Below, piece after piece: positions 45,055-58,600 of a DNA stretch of 64,000 bases. The notes below the pieces were generated by a model that ran no database searches, was not told the origin of the DNA, and worked only from the letters and a program-made list of their open reading frames with translations. The stretch spans positions 187,334 to 251,333 of the forward strand of contig NW_004798139.1 of the NCBI RefSeq assembly GCF_000002075.1, given 5' to 3'. Each line of letters opens with the position of its first letter. Within the stretch, counting starts at the first letter, position 1. Position numbers and translations under genes: made by a program. The DNA comes from Aplysia californica (Eukaryota; Mollusca; Gastropoda; Aplysiida; Aplysiidae).

Positions 45055-48000
45055 ATGGCGGAGAAAACGAAAGCGAAACGAGCGATTCCTGATGAAGATC
45101 CAGCGGAGAAAAACTCCCCGGAAGACGACGACAGTGAAGATGACTGTATTGGACCAAGTCTCAGCGAAGCAGTAAAACCAAAGAAGCGCAAAGGTTTTGA
45201 TATTTTAATTCTGCTAAGACGTTTTAAGAAAGTGTAGCTTTTATAGTGTGGTAAAGTGAGGCTTACGTTGGAGTTGGACCGGGCACCGTCAGCCATCATC
45301 ATTTCATCAGTTTTTTCCCCAGTTTTTTTCGGTTATGGTAGGCCTAAATTTTGGGCTCTGCGTCTTTGGTATTCTTCGCTTTTGGCCCCAAGAGATCTAC
45401 TGGATATCAATACTGACTTAGCCTTTATATGTGGCTAATTCGGTATCGATGTTTGGCGCTCTTTCTGACATGCCGTTAAACGTAGAAGACGCATCTTTCT
45501 GAGTGGCTGCTAATTTTAGTAATGTGATGTCATCTGGGATACCTACAGACTATTTTATGAAGGCCGTGGAGGTAACGCATAGAATCATACGTGTTTCCAG
45601 TATGTTAATAACATTTCGGAATTCCAGTATTGACACTGCACGAATGTCAACAATTTCCTTCCTTGAGACATTGACGGGTTTGGGCATCCTAATTTTCCGG
45701 TTCACTGCGTCTATTGAATTAATTCTTTGAACGTTTCCTCTAGATCTACCGTAAAAAGAGACTATTCATCATCGGAGCACCGTATCATATCACGTTTGCG
45801 CGATTCCTGGAAAAACATCGCACCAAAGCGTCATGCCATCCCGTTGGCTATATTTGATATAGTCACATGATTGGAGGGGTATTTCGGTCTGACGTCACAC
45901 AAAATCGCCGCCTTACCTAAAAATAGTTTGCGTCCTTCTACGTTTAATCGCATGTCTCTTAAGGTAGCTCCCGCCCCCTTTATTTTAGCCTATTTTATTG
46001 GAAATTTCCAAAATTGAGCTTGAATTTGCTTCAATTTGTTCTCTACTAATTTCATTGGACGAGCATTTAGTCTAGAGCTACGGTACCAACTTGGGGGGCG
46101 CGCTCATATGACCTTAGCAGTTGCGAGCGCCGTAAAACCTTATACTACTACTACTACAACTTGGGGTGTTTTCAATGAGACGTAGGCCTAGATCTAGGCT
46201 AGCCTTAGCCTACACTTCGGTGTAGAACCAACACAGGCAATTCTAGAAGTAGAAGGTCACAAACGCACACAAACTCCAACAGAAATTCATTTTATATCAA
46301 GGAACATAAATCCGAGGGACGGGGGTCAGGAAAAGACACACACACACACACACAGAGGGACGGAGAGGTGAATGCACAACACTGAGCACTCGAGCACAAT
46401 AGGCTAGGTCTACTCACCAACGCGAAAGAGCTCCAATTTACTCAGTGGCAATTGACGCTGCTGTCAATTTTTGTCAATTGCCACTGCGTCACTCTGTGGC
46501 AATTGACGCTACCTTCAATGTAACCACGATTTGATGTTTTGCAATTACATTGTAGGTTTGATATCCCTTGCTCGCCGTGCATCAAACATCATATTGGCAC
46601 TCGCATTGAAAAGTAATTACCAGAAGTAATCGATGGTGGAGCCAAAACCCTTACTCCATTGTTATCGTTGGGGCCAAAACTGGATTATCCCGCATCTTTG
46701 CTCTTAGAGATTAGAGTAGTGTGCCACAACACTTGAATAGTTTTATCAAGGCTAGGAGGGCTTGAGTATTATTAAACTTTCACACCCTTCTCATGTTCAG
46801 ATATTGTAGACCAACTTGTACAGAGCACTTTTCTATGACATGTGTCACGACGCGGAGGAATAAGGCATTGGTCAACATTTGGGACATGTAATGGAGTTAT
46901 TGGTATCATTTTAAATCTTGTTCATTTGTCTTGCTTTCGAAGAAAAATTTACCCAATCTTCAATGGAAGTCGAGATATGTCAAATTGAAGCAGGTGAGGT
47001 CATTTTGTTTCAAAAGTAAAATTAAAGAGAATATGGCCACCAAAGTTTGGCGACTTCCAAAGTTTGAGAGTCATTGGAACCTGTAAATTTACATTTTTGT
47101 AGCTTTAATCAACAATTTTCAGTAAAAGCCACGCAGCAATGTGTTTTTAAATGTCCAGACATAAAAGGTGCTAACAAAGAATGAAAATTCCATTAAAATC
47201 GCCAAATGGGAAGAAAAATGTTGTTTTCTTCTATTTCATTATTTTGATGAGCGCCTGATTTCACCACAATGTCTCACATATAACATGTGTCACAACATGG
47301 TGAAATCAGGTACTCATAAATTTTTTGGCATATGGGGTTATGGTATCATATTAAAGCCTATATATTTGCCTTCCTTTGGGGGAAAAAAATATTCATATAA
47401 TTTTCATAGAAGTCAAAATATTTGTGATTGAAAGGGGTCAGGGTTGCCTGGATTCAGAGGTAAAATTTGCGAGAAAACGGCTGCCAAAGTTAAACGGTGA
47501 TGAGTTGATTTTTAGAATTCAACTCTTGACTACTCGTCGCCTCAGAACTATTTTATCCAAAGTGTACTTAATTAAAGAAGAGGCATTTTGGACAAAATAG
47601 TTCTGAGGCGACGTATTGTATACCAGGTTGGTTTTTTTTTTTGCTTGTGACTTGAATTTACGAATCATGTCTCAAGTGGAGATGAAAGCAGGTGACAATA
47701 GGACTAGAGAACCAGCAAGGAGAACATTTTAGAGAACAAATTTTTCATTTCTGTCAAGTTTTGAACTCGGGACCTATTGAATGAGAGGCAAACACCGTAC
47801 CTTTAGACCACAAGAGTCCTCCCTTGAGGGTTCTATTTTATGAAATTGAAATTGAATAGGTTGAAACGGATGAATATCAAAGCACATCATGAATGCAGTC
47901 TCTTTCACATTACCAGACAAAAGTATGTATTTTATGTTTTAGAGACATTCTACTCTTTAAATGCCTTGACCCTTCTTCTTGTTTATATATCCACACTACA

Positions 48001-51000
48001 CACTCCTCACTAGTCACTGTTTCAGAGTAAAACACTTTGTTTTGCTCTGCCAACTCTGGTCATTGTGCTTGCAGTCACTGAAGACTGATCATAACTACCC
48101 TAACCCCAACTAATAAATTCCGTCCCAAGTATCTAAGACCAGCCATAACATGAAGACTGGGTACATCTTCACTGAACTCACCATATATAAATCCGGACCT
48201 TGTAAATTTTCTTTACAATGTTTCATTTAGGTTTGAATTGTATTCCCCTATGTCCTTTTAGGTACGCATCAGAATACCATTGAGTTACAATCAGAATACT
48301 GAGTATGTATCTTCGGTAACACTATTAAAGTATAATTACTGTTCATTTATATTTAACTATTGTATTATTATGGTTATGAGAGTGTGTTTGCGTATATATG
48401 GATGTGCACATGTGCCTGCGTATGCGTGTGTGTGTGGTGTGTGTGCGTGCGTGGTGAAACACCAAACCAATATGCCAGGATCTGGACAGTTAAGATGTAT
48501 CTTATCTTATCTTATCTTATTCTTTTCTTACTCCTCAGTATTGGCTTTTGAGAAAGTCTACCTGGAAGGTTTACCAAGTGCAGAATATTATGAGAAAAGC
48601 TACATGCACAGGGACATTGTCTCTCATGTTGCTGTCAGCAAGTAAGTCAATTTTTTAAAAATATGTTACCAGTTGGGTAGTTCTCAAGAATTTCAAACTG
48701 TTCATGGTTTTTTAGTTCAGTTTATCTGATTTTTTAAAGTGATAATGATAATGTTAGTTGCTTTTTTTTGCGTTTTATTGTGATTATTTCCTTTCACTGG
48801 TTGAATGTTCTTTCGTAGGCTTATTTTGTAAATGTTTTGTAACCCAAATGTTATTTAATTCAGTGTTGCTTTCTTTTTTCACCTAAGTGGTCTCATCAAT
48901 GTATATTGGATATGGATTTAATAAGTAAATCATAACAAATGAATTATTGTCATATGAATGGAGCCACTTAACTATCTGGTTTGTTCTGAAAGTGGATGTT
49001 TGGAAAGTGGCCTTATATTCTTTATTCTTCCTCTTTTGCTTCTAGAACTGTTTATCAGTCTTGCTTTTTCTTACTGCTAAATGACTGTTTTGTGTTGATA
49101 TGCATCTTTTTAACTCAAATAAACAAACAAATAAACAGTCATCGTTTCTTTGCTAATTGAGTTCTTTGTACGAACCCCAGATCTGGGTTTATCATTACTG
49201 CCAGCGCTGATGGGCATGTCAAGTTCTGGAAGAAATGTGAGGAGGAAGGTATTGAGTTCGTCAAGCATTTCAGGAGTCACTTAGGTATGGAATCAGAAGA
49301 CGATTAATCTATTCAATTGAGATTTATTCCATTGAGAGTATATTTGGATGTGTGCAAAAGTAACAATTTGGCATGAAAAACTGGAGTCTGTCTATTTTAA
49401 AGTTTCCTGTCATGATTTAGTAAGCTCCAGTCATTACTGTGAATTGCCGAAATATAATATGCCGTGGGTGTTGGATTTTGTTATGAGCTTCTAATTTTTG
49501 TGAAAATGGCTTTATTTTCAAAGGAGTGACATTTTGAGGAAAAAATTATTTTGATTAGTCAGATTCTTGACATTTGCAAAACTTTAGAAAAGCTTGTTCT
49601 ACTGTATCTGTATAGATAGAAAATGAATCTACACCGACGGTCTTTTTCCTGTGCATACAAGAGTGAGCAATGGACTTCATGATACATCATGCTTGTAAGT
49701 CAATCGTCATTTTATGTCCCTCTGTTGGCAGGTGTCATCGAAGACTTGGCCATGTCCCCAAACGGGGAACTCTGTGCAACAGTGTCCGCGGACAAAAACG
49801 CAAAAGTCTTTGATGTTGTCAATTTTGGTAAGCAGAGTGTTCTGGTCACTTTATTTATTTAACCCAAACTTTGTGACTGATGAGAGCACGTTTTAAGAAT
49901 ATTGTGAAAGGTCTTTAAAATATTTTTTATCATGAACATGCAAAAAAAACAACCTTTTTGTCAATTGACAAAAATATGGGAAATGATAGTGATGTGGAAG
50001 TCGGCCTTGTCAGTGTTGGAGTACACTTGATGGTGATTTTTTTGCTCCCTGATTGAGCTAGATTGTACTTACTATTGATCTTGCATCACTTTTTATTTTC
50101 AATTGTGTGATATATTAATTGTAGTTGATTTACCATCAACTCGTGATGTATTGGGATGTAAGAAGAAAAGAAAGGTTGACGTTTGCTTTCTCACGTTCTC
50201 GTCCTGAAGTTATGTTTGTTTTACCGGCAGTTATGATTCTGTTAGCAGTAAAGTTTTTGTTTTATCAACTTTTATTTAAGTAAGAAAGAGTAAAGATGAA
50301 TGTGTAACAGTTTATCTGGTTTTGTTTATTGTGCACATATAGTTTTGGAAAATGTGTAGTAAAAATTATGACTGTAGTTACTATGTCATCACATTTATTT
50401 TATGTGGTTACTGAAAGGGTTTAATATTTTTTGTGTTTGCTTTTTTTATGCAGATATGATCTACATGTTGAAACTTGTGCTACTAAAGTCTCCAAATAAA
50501 GTAAAGTTTAATAAAAATTATTGTTTACTTACTTTGTCATCCCATAGTTTTTATCCTTTGCGTTTGCTTCTTTTTTTTTTTCTGCAGATATGATCAACAT
50601 GCTGAAACTGGGGTTTTCTCCCGGCTGTGCTGGTTGGCTGTTCAAGGGAGGAGACCCTATCTCTTCTCTGGCCATGTGAGCTTGACTCTTTTTCTTTCTT
50701 TAAAAAATGTATTTGGAACTGCCGTGTTTTGAAATGGATGTAAATCGGAAGAGGGCGAGTGTTGTTTCGAAAAAGTGAAAAACTGCAAAAAATATTGATT
50801 AATTGGTTAAACTTCTGTATGCTGTTGAAAAAAAAGTGAATCCCAGCGAACTGAACTCATTAGGGCCAGCACATTATGTGGCAAAACATTTTAAAGCAGT
50901 GGAGATTGAAGATAGGACCAGTGATCTAGGGGGAGGGGGGTACTGGAAATCCAAATATTGGAGAAAGCATAATTTTTCAGTAAGCCCCTCACTTTGTATC

Positions 51001-52612
51001 TATTGTTCAATAAAAATATTAACATCCATATTATATTACCTTTTTCTAATCCCAATACACTTCACATATTCTTTGTTTTGTTCTGGAGTTTCATTTCCTT
51101 CCTTTTTGGAGCTGATATATAGTAAACAGTGTGAAGTTTCCAGCATATAAAATGCTACATTTGCTTTCAGCTGTGAGAAAGAGACGCCCACTGTGCACAT
51201 CTATGATGGCAGAGGGACAAGCACGGCACTGAAAGTTCTGGAAAAACTTCATGTTGCTCCAGTTGTTTTCATCAAGGTGTGTATTTCGGGATTTGAGGTA
51301 GTGAAACTTGCATCTATTATGTAGTTGTTAGTTTCTTCTGTCATCGTTTTGCAGAAGACGTGATTGCGAATCCGGAACAGTGCATGGTTGACAGGTGCTC
51401 TATGTGGTTTCCTCCTCCTTTCCTATCAAACATCTGTCCTCCTCATCTCTCCTCCTTCTTTTTTGTGTCTGTTACTCTCTCGTAACACTTCTAACCTTCG
51501 GCACTTATACGGCCTAATTTTGTTGCAAGTGCTGTTAAACTCATACGAAAACTAAAACATAATCCCAACTAGGAAAGTCTTTCTCATCAAGTACCTCCGT
51601 CTGTCTGTTGGGATGCTTTATCCCACTCAGCCTGAGTCGGCCCCGAGTGACATTGGGGAACCAACTTGCCTTCTACACATGGGCGAAGGTTCGCCACCAT
51701 ATGCTAGCCCTTCCGGTTTTTTAACCACGACAGACCTAGGTCCTCCAGTTTTTTAGACTGGGACTGGCATGTACGCGTGTAAAAACCAGCGACTACACAA
51801 CATGCAAAACGATGGTCCTTAAGCAGGACAGTAGTCCTGAAAAAGCCCCCATTCACTCTTTGGAGATAAACCACCTGTACTATTAACCCTTAGACCTGCC
51901 CTGAGGCTGATAGCACTCAAGAAGAAATGAACAGCTGCCTTATTTTCAAGTGCAGGGTAGGCCCATTAATATGTTAAAACTTTTGTGTGTGTGTGTGTGT
52001 GTGTGTGTTTTTTTGTCTTTGCCATCTTATCTGACTTTTTGTACAATGACTTTCAGGTTTTTGAAAATTCCCACCCTACTTCTTGAGGTTGTTTTATGTC
52101 TTTGAACTTTCACCCATGCTCCTACATTTTCTGTTCTGTGTTGGTGGTGATGTAAAACACTTACAATTTCATTTGGATTACAATTGCTGTTAAAATGTTT
52201 ACTAAAACTACCTCTATTTTTGTTTCTCCCCCCCCCCCCCCCCCAGTATAATCCTCAGCTGGAGCTGGTGGTGTCTGCTGATTCCAAGAGTATGATAGAG
52301 TACTGGACAGGGCCCAAACACGACTACGCCTTTCCCCGGAATGTCCAGTGGGAATACAAGACAGACACAGACCTCTTTGACTTTGTTAAGGTATGCAAGG
52401 TTCCTGCTCAACTTGGAAAACAGAAAAAAAGCCAGTAATTTCATTTTCAGTTTTCTCGGTCAGGAAAACAGTGAAAACAGGGGGGGGGGGGGGGGGGGAG
52501 AATTTTCTAGTAAAAAGCCAGGAAATAAGATCGGATGATTTTAAAATAATTTATCGCCTGAAATTTTCTACCACTGGCAAGTATAACTTTGGTCTATTCC
52601 TTCTATTGCTCC

Positions 52613-52669
<57 letters not shown>

Positions 52670-55600
52670 TTTCCCTGCTCTAAATGACTATAAATGTGTC
52701 AGTGTGCTTCTCTTTACTCCAACAAACACTAACCAGACCAGACCATCAATGATTTATTTATAGAGGCACCAGCCATCCATGAACAAACACTAACATCAAA
52801 CATTTTGTGGTCAATTTCTTTCAGCACAAGTGTCAGCCAGTGGACCTCGCTTTTTCCCCTAACGGTCAGCTCATGGCTACAGTGGCCACAGATAGAAAGG
52901 TAAGTGTGTGTGTGTTTGTGTGTGAGAGAGAGAGGGAGAGTGAGAGACGGCCATCTATGTTTATGTGTATGTGTATGAGTGTTGTGTATTTTTTTGTATG
53001 TGAGTGTTGTGTGTATGGGTTTTTTTTTCCTTGCTAGAAGGTCAACAGAACCCCTTTGTTTTGTTTTTTAAAATATTATAATGACACTGTCCAAGACAAT
53101 CACCAGTTTAGGAATCAGTTTTCTCCTGACCAATGGGTGGCTGTCGTGGACAGTTTTGACCGTACATTCTTTGCATGTTTTGATGTAACGGTCTCCTCTT
53201 TCATCACCTGATTGTGTTGCGGTTTTATTTTCTGTGGCAGATTCGGCTGTTCAAGGTCAGGTCAGGAAAACTGTGGAAGGTTTTGGATGAAAGTGTCCAG
53301 CGGTTCACAGAGCTGCAACAGGTTTGTTTACAGTTTACTGTTTACCAAAACTTTTCTTAGTGGATGGTTGGCGGATTCTCTGGTGTGGTTTGCTCCTTCT
53401 TTCCTGTCAAACATCTATTGTCCTTATCTCTCCCCCTTCTTTCCTTTGTATGTTGCTCTCAAGTAACATCTCTAATCCTTTGCTCTTGTATGACCTATTT
53501 GTGTTTTAGAATGTGTCTGTTTGAACCATGGAAAATGCTTCATAAAATGACTTTTAGATACAGTAAAGCTTGTACTTGTATCCTTAGAACATTAAAATGA
53601 AGTAGGGAATTGCGAGATAGTTTTTATAATAACATTTATGTTTTTCTGTCTCCCTTTGACATGGTCTTACCTGAAGGTCCTTCGTATTTCAGAAAAAGCA
53701 ACAGATTGCTAACATGGAGTTCAGTCGCCGCCTAGCCGTGGAGAAAGATCTAGAAAGGTCACCAAGTTTCCACACAAGTAACGTGGGTGAGTATTGGCAT
53801 GTGTCCATTTTTTAATGTTTTCTTTTCTTGTTCATTCATTGATGGGCAATTTATTCCTCAGTTCTTGCCAGAAATTCAAAACGAAGGAGTTCGCTTTTTC
53901 TTTCTTTTTCTTTTTTAAAATATACTTTTGTTCATTGCTTTTGAGGGATTTTCCCCTGTTCGTTTTCCTATTCAAAATGCAAACATTTTCTTCTCTGTTG
54001 TGAATAATCACCTTTAGAAAATTTGACAAAGTTTTTTTCTCCATTTTTTTCTTTTCCTTATCCATTGGTCTTTTGGGGAATACAAACTTTGTCTATTGAA
54101 CATTTCTTGACTTGTTTCCTCAATTTTGGAGGGTTTTTGACTGAAATTAAAATTAAACGTTAATGCCACTGGGGCCAAAATCACACAACTCCCTCTCAAG
54201 TCTAGACAGAGAGGAAAGCTGACGCACCCACCATTCCATTGTGTATTTTCTAAATTCAGTGCAGAATAACTGACACACTGTGATGAATATAGCTGCAGTC
54301 ATAATACAGCACAAGAATTGTGAACTAAGAAATGGCAGGAGGCTGTGGCAAAAGTAGGTTGTTGAAGCAGAACTTTTACCTCTGTAGCTGGGAAGGTCGT
54401 AAATTAACCCTATCTCAGCCAGAGAAAGAGTGAGTAGGAAATCCTCAGATCTGCTGCCAGACTAACGAGGCCAATTTCCGCACCCTCATTAAATTCCCAT
54501 TTTTTGTTGCAGTTTTTTGTGAAATGCCATGACAAATCCTGCTTATCCCTTGTGTCTGAGCAAGGGTTTTTATGATCCATGACATATTCCAGCTGCTACA
54601 GCGCGGGGTTTGGGTAGTATAGGAATTCAGTCAAACTGCTCTAGCAGTCATATCTCCAAGACAATCACCTTTACAAACGAGCACTTCCTACTTACCCTTT
54701 GCATCTTCCCACATCATAATGACATTGTCCACAACGGTATAGATTTGGATTTTTTTCCTCCCTCCCAGTGTTTGACGAAAGCGGCTACTTCTTGCTCTAC
54801 GCTACAATGCTTGGAATCAAAGGTGAGGCTTTTAGGTCTTGCAGTTTGTTTCATTTTCGAAAGACAGGAGCTAGCATGTCCAAGTAGCAAGTCGATTGAG
54901 CTATTCCAGATATCTTGCGGGCCAAAGCAGGAGAAAACTGAGGGAATCGGTTGAAATACCTAAGCTCTCAAAAGTGAGACTAGAACTAATATTAAAGCAT
55001 ATTATATAATTCGAGGCCATTTTATGAGATAAGAATATTAAATCTGTTGCTTCCTGCAGAGCCAGAAACTATTGATTTTGATTTTCAAGATGGACAGTTT
55101 CTTTTTATTAATTATCAAATCACTGCAGGCCACATTCGTTATTAATTACTACCTCGACTTGCAAGCCAGACTGAAACTACTCACAGGCTGTAGTTTGCCC
55201 TTGCCTCATGGTAAAGGCTGTCTTTTCTGTAGCTTGTACAGCTATTTATGAGAAGACTTTAGAAAGGTATTTATTTTTCTTTTACCTCTTTAAATGTAAG
55301 TGCCTTCACTTTTTAACAGTTCATGTTCTTCTTCTAGGATCCGTTTTGCTGGAAGAGATTAGATCATTTGTGTGTGCTTTTGTTCTTGGAAAACGAATGT
55401 TTTGTTAAAAATTTGTAAAGTAGGGACATAATAGTGCAATCCAAGGAATTGTCTTTTTTTAAACCTGACTCAAGAGTAATAGTATTACTGTGAATTTCAT
55501 CTTAGTAATACCAAACCCATATTTGAGTGATCAACTTGCACGCAAACTCTATTTTTGCGTACAAATTTTAATGATATACACACAAGCGCATATAACTTAC

Positions 55601-58600
55601 TTACACATTCTCATTCCAGTCATCAATTTACATACCACCTCTCATAACTTACTCACAAATCTTATTACAGTGATCTACTTACAAACTAGCTCTCATAACT
55701 TTTTACACACTCAAATCTTCTTCCACTGATCAACTTACACACAAAATCTCATAACTTACACAGAAATTTTATTCTATCGATCAACTTACACACGAACTCT
55801 AATAGTATACTCCTAAACTTTCATAACTTACACACAAACACTTATTCCAGTAGTCAACTTACTCACCAACTCTAATAATATACAAATAAACTCTCATGAT
55901 TTACTCACAAATTTTGTTCCAGTAATCGACTTAAACAAAAAATCGAATAATATACAAAGAAACATTCATATCTTACACTCAAATCTTGTTCCAGTGATCA
56001 ACTTACACACCAACTCGTGTGCTTGCTGGCTGGGTAAGACTGAGAACACAAGGTTCCTGCAGCTAGCCTTATTCCAAGGGGCGGGGAAAGCGGCCCAAAG
56101 AGTGGACGTGGAAATGGCCGCCTCGGACAACCCGGCCCTCAAGAATGTCTTTGTGGACCCTCTCCTGGTGTGCACGGCGTTCAAAAAGCCGCGGTTTTAC
56201 TTCTTCAGTCGGAGAGAGCCCGATGACTCAAGAAGGTGGGCGTGATTTTACATCGATGACGTCAGGCTCTGATAGGCCATCTCCAAGACTGTCTATTTTA
56301 CAGGAGAGGCTAAAAAAACTCATTAAATACACTATCCAAGACTACTTCAGCTCAATTTTCGTGTTGTGCTTTTATTCATATCTTTTTGTTGAATTTTTTC
56401 CCTATTTATTGAGATTATGTAATTGACCCTGCTCCACTTGTGAAGTACTTAACATACCAAATGTTGAAAATTGGGCTCTAGAAAATTTATGAGTTGGTCC
56501 ATTTGTACAGGTCACCTTTGATGTATCCATTATAAATCTGTTATTGATTTTTGGAATTCTGGAAGTTCTTGATGTTTCAATCTTTTTAAAAAATCTTCGT
56601 CTTACTTCAACTTCATCTGGATCGCTAACAACAACTTCTACTTCATTAACATGTCTTTTGATGCTGTTCAATAAGTCCAATGTTGTTTCAGACTCGATAT
56701 TCTTTTCTTCACTTTTCACTTTTTTGAAAGGGTTTACTCATGTTCTCTTATACGTTTTCAGTATGGAGAATGAGAGAGATGTGTTCAACGAGAAGCCATC
56801 CAAGGAGGAGATAATCGCTGCCACACAGGTGAGCGACTGTTGTTACTAAGTTAGCCTTTTTTGTCTGACTGTCTGTCTAAATGGGAAGGATAAAATATTG
56901 AGGAGATAGATGTATTAAAACTATTGAGCTATCTATCTTATGAAGTCACTCGTATGCATGTCCAGTCAAAATTATCAGAGACAGCCACCCATTGTCAAGG
57001 AGGAGAGGTTGGAGTGTCATTATGATCCACGGGAAAAAAAAAGGCTCCACTGAAACCGAAAGCTGCCGGACTGCTAGATTTTCTTAAGTCAAGCGGGGTT
57101 TTTGGTATAGAGAGGTTGTTCAAATAGAAAAAGATCTGGAGATTTTTTTTTCAGTTTATACTGCCATTGGTTTTGGATAAACGTATTGGGTTCAAGTGGA
57201 TTCCAGTGTATTGACTTTTATGTTCATCAGAAAACCATGAAGTTGTGACTTACACTTTTGACTGACCAAATGTTTTCTTGTGTTTCCCCAGGACGCAGCC
57301 TACCTCAGAGTGTCGGACAGCTGCATCATTCACACCACCATGGGAGATCTTCATTGCAAAATTTTTGCTTCTGAGTAAGTGTAATTTTCTTTCACAGTTT
57401 GTACATGTGTGTGTCTCTGGGTACCGGTACATGGTTTTATTGTGTGTATGTAAATCGTGCTTGAATAACTAGTGTATTAGGGTCTGTTGTATAAGCTTTG
57501 TGTAGAGTTACATGCAGAAGTCACAAGTTCGATTCACTTGAGCAGAAATTTATTTATCAAGTAACTTTGTCTGCTGGGATGTTATGTCAGTCAGCCTAGG
57601 TTGGCCCAGACTAGCAGGTCTGAAGTGGCCCACTTGAATCTTCGATCCAATAGATGTTATTTTTGTTATAGAAGTCCTACTATGTTTAGTTGGTTAAAGC
57701 ACAGCTGTTAAGCCACAGGTCTTGATCCGCTGTTCTACAGGTGCTCAGTGTTTACCCTTTGGCTTTCCACAGGTGCCCAAAGACAGCAGAGAACTTTTGT
57801 GTCCACAGCCGCAACGGTTACTATAACAACCACATTTTCCACCGAGTCATCAAAGGCTTCATGATTCAGACTGGAGATCCTCTGGGTGAGTGGCAGGGGT
57901 GAGGGGGGAAATTCGAGGGACAGAGTTTTATTAGTTGAGAGAGGCAGAGAAAAATGAAACACAAATCACGGAGATGATGGCCTTCTGAAAAAACAAATTG
58001 TAGTAAACAGTGATAGAACCATTTTGGGTGTTTAAAAAAAGTTCTATTTGAGGAAGGCTGCCTCTAACAAAATACAAAATAAAACAGCTGTCTTACTGAA
58101 GAATTTTTTTAAAGCAGGTCATCAGCTCCACTTTATGCGTGTCTCTGCTCAGTCATTTTTCATGGAATAGCCCATCATATCAACTTAACTGACGGACATT
58201 CACTACAGTCAGAGCTGGGGAAAAGCAAGACAGACAACAGTGGGAAGGAAAAGAAGAAAGACCTAACACTAACAGGGATACCCTCCAACTAACTACTGTT
58301 GAAGGTTCTTTTTTTCTTCCAAAATCACTGATGTCTGTGTTTTTGGTAGGCTCATCTATGTATGCGGAAGATGTGAATTACGTTCTTGTATGTTCAAGCT
58401 GTTTCAGAGTACTTAGTCCAGAAAGAAATATTTTTAAAGAGAGAGAAAAAACTGTTTCATTCTTTTAACAATTGTACCTATGTTTTGTATCTTTTCTTGA
58501 TTTGAAAAAAAATCTTTTTGAATTTGAATTTTTACAAAATATTTCTTTGGCACATGGACCTGGTACCACAGATTAAGAAATTGCAATAAAATCCCCCCCC

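Noticed and set aside
50402-50593. Alternative PPWD1 exon using the upstream ATATGATC copy
   Set aside because: The copy lacks the conserved remainder of exon 5 and its only donor-like site would shift the frame; treated as a decayed duplicate.
55490-55729. 79-codon plus-strand frame with repeated VI.LHT peptides
   Set aside because: It is the tandem repeat of the exon 12 start read through as protein; interesting as a repeat, not as a gene.
55528-56016. CRISPR-like spaced repeat
   Set aside because: Units are diverged tandem copies without unique spacers, inside an animal intron; not CRISPR.
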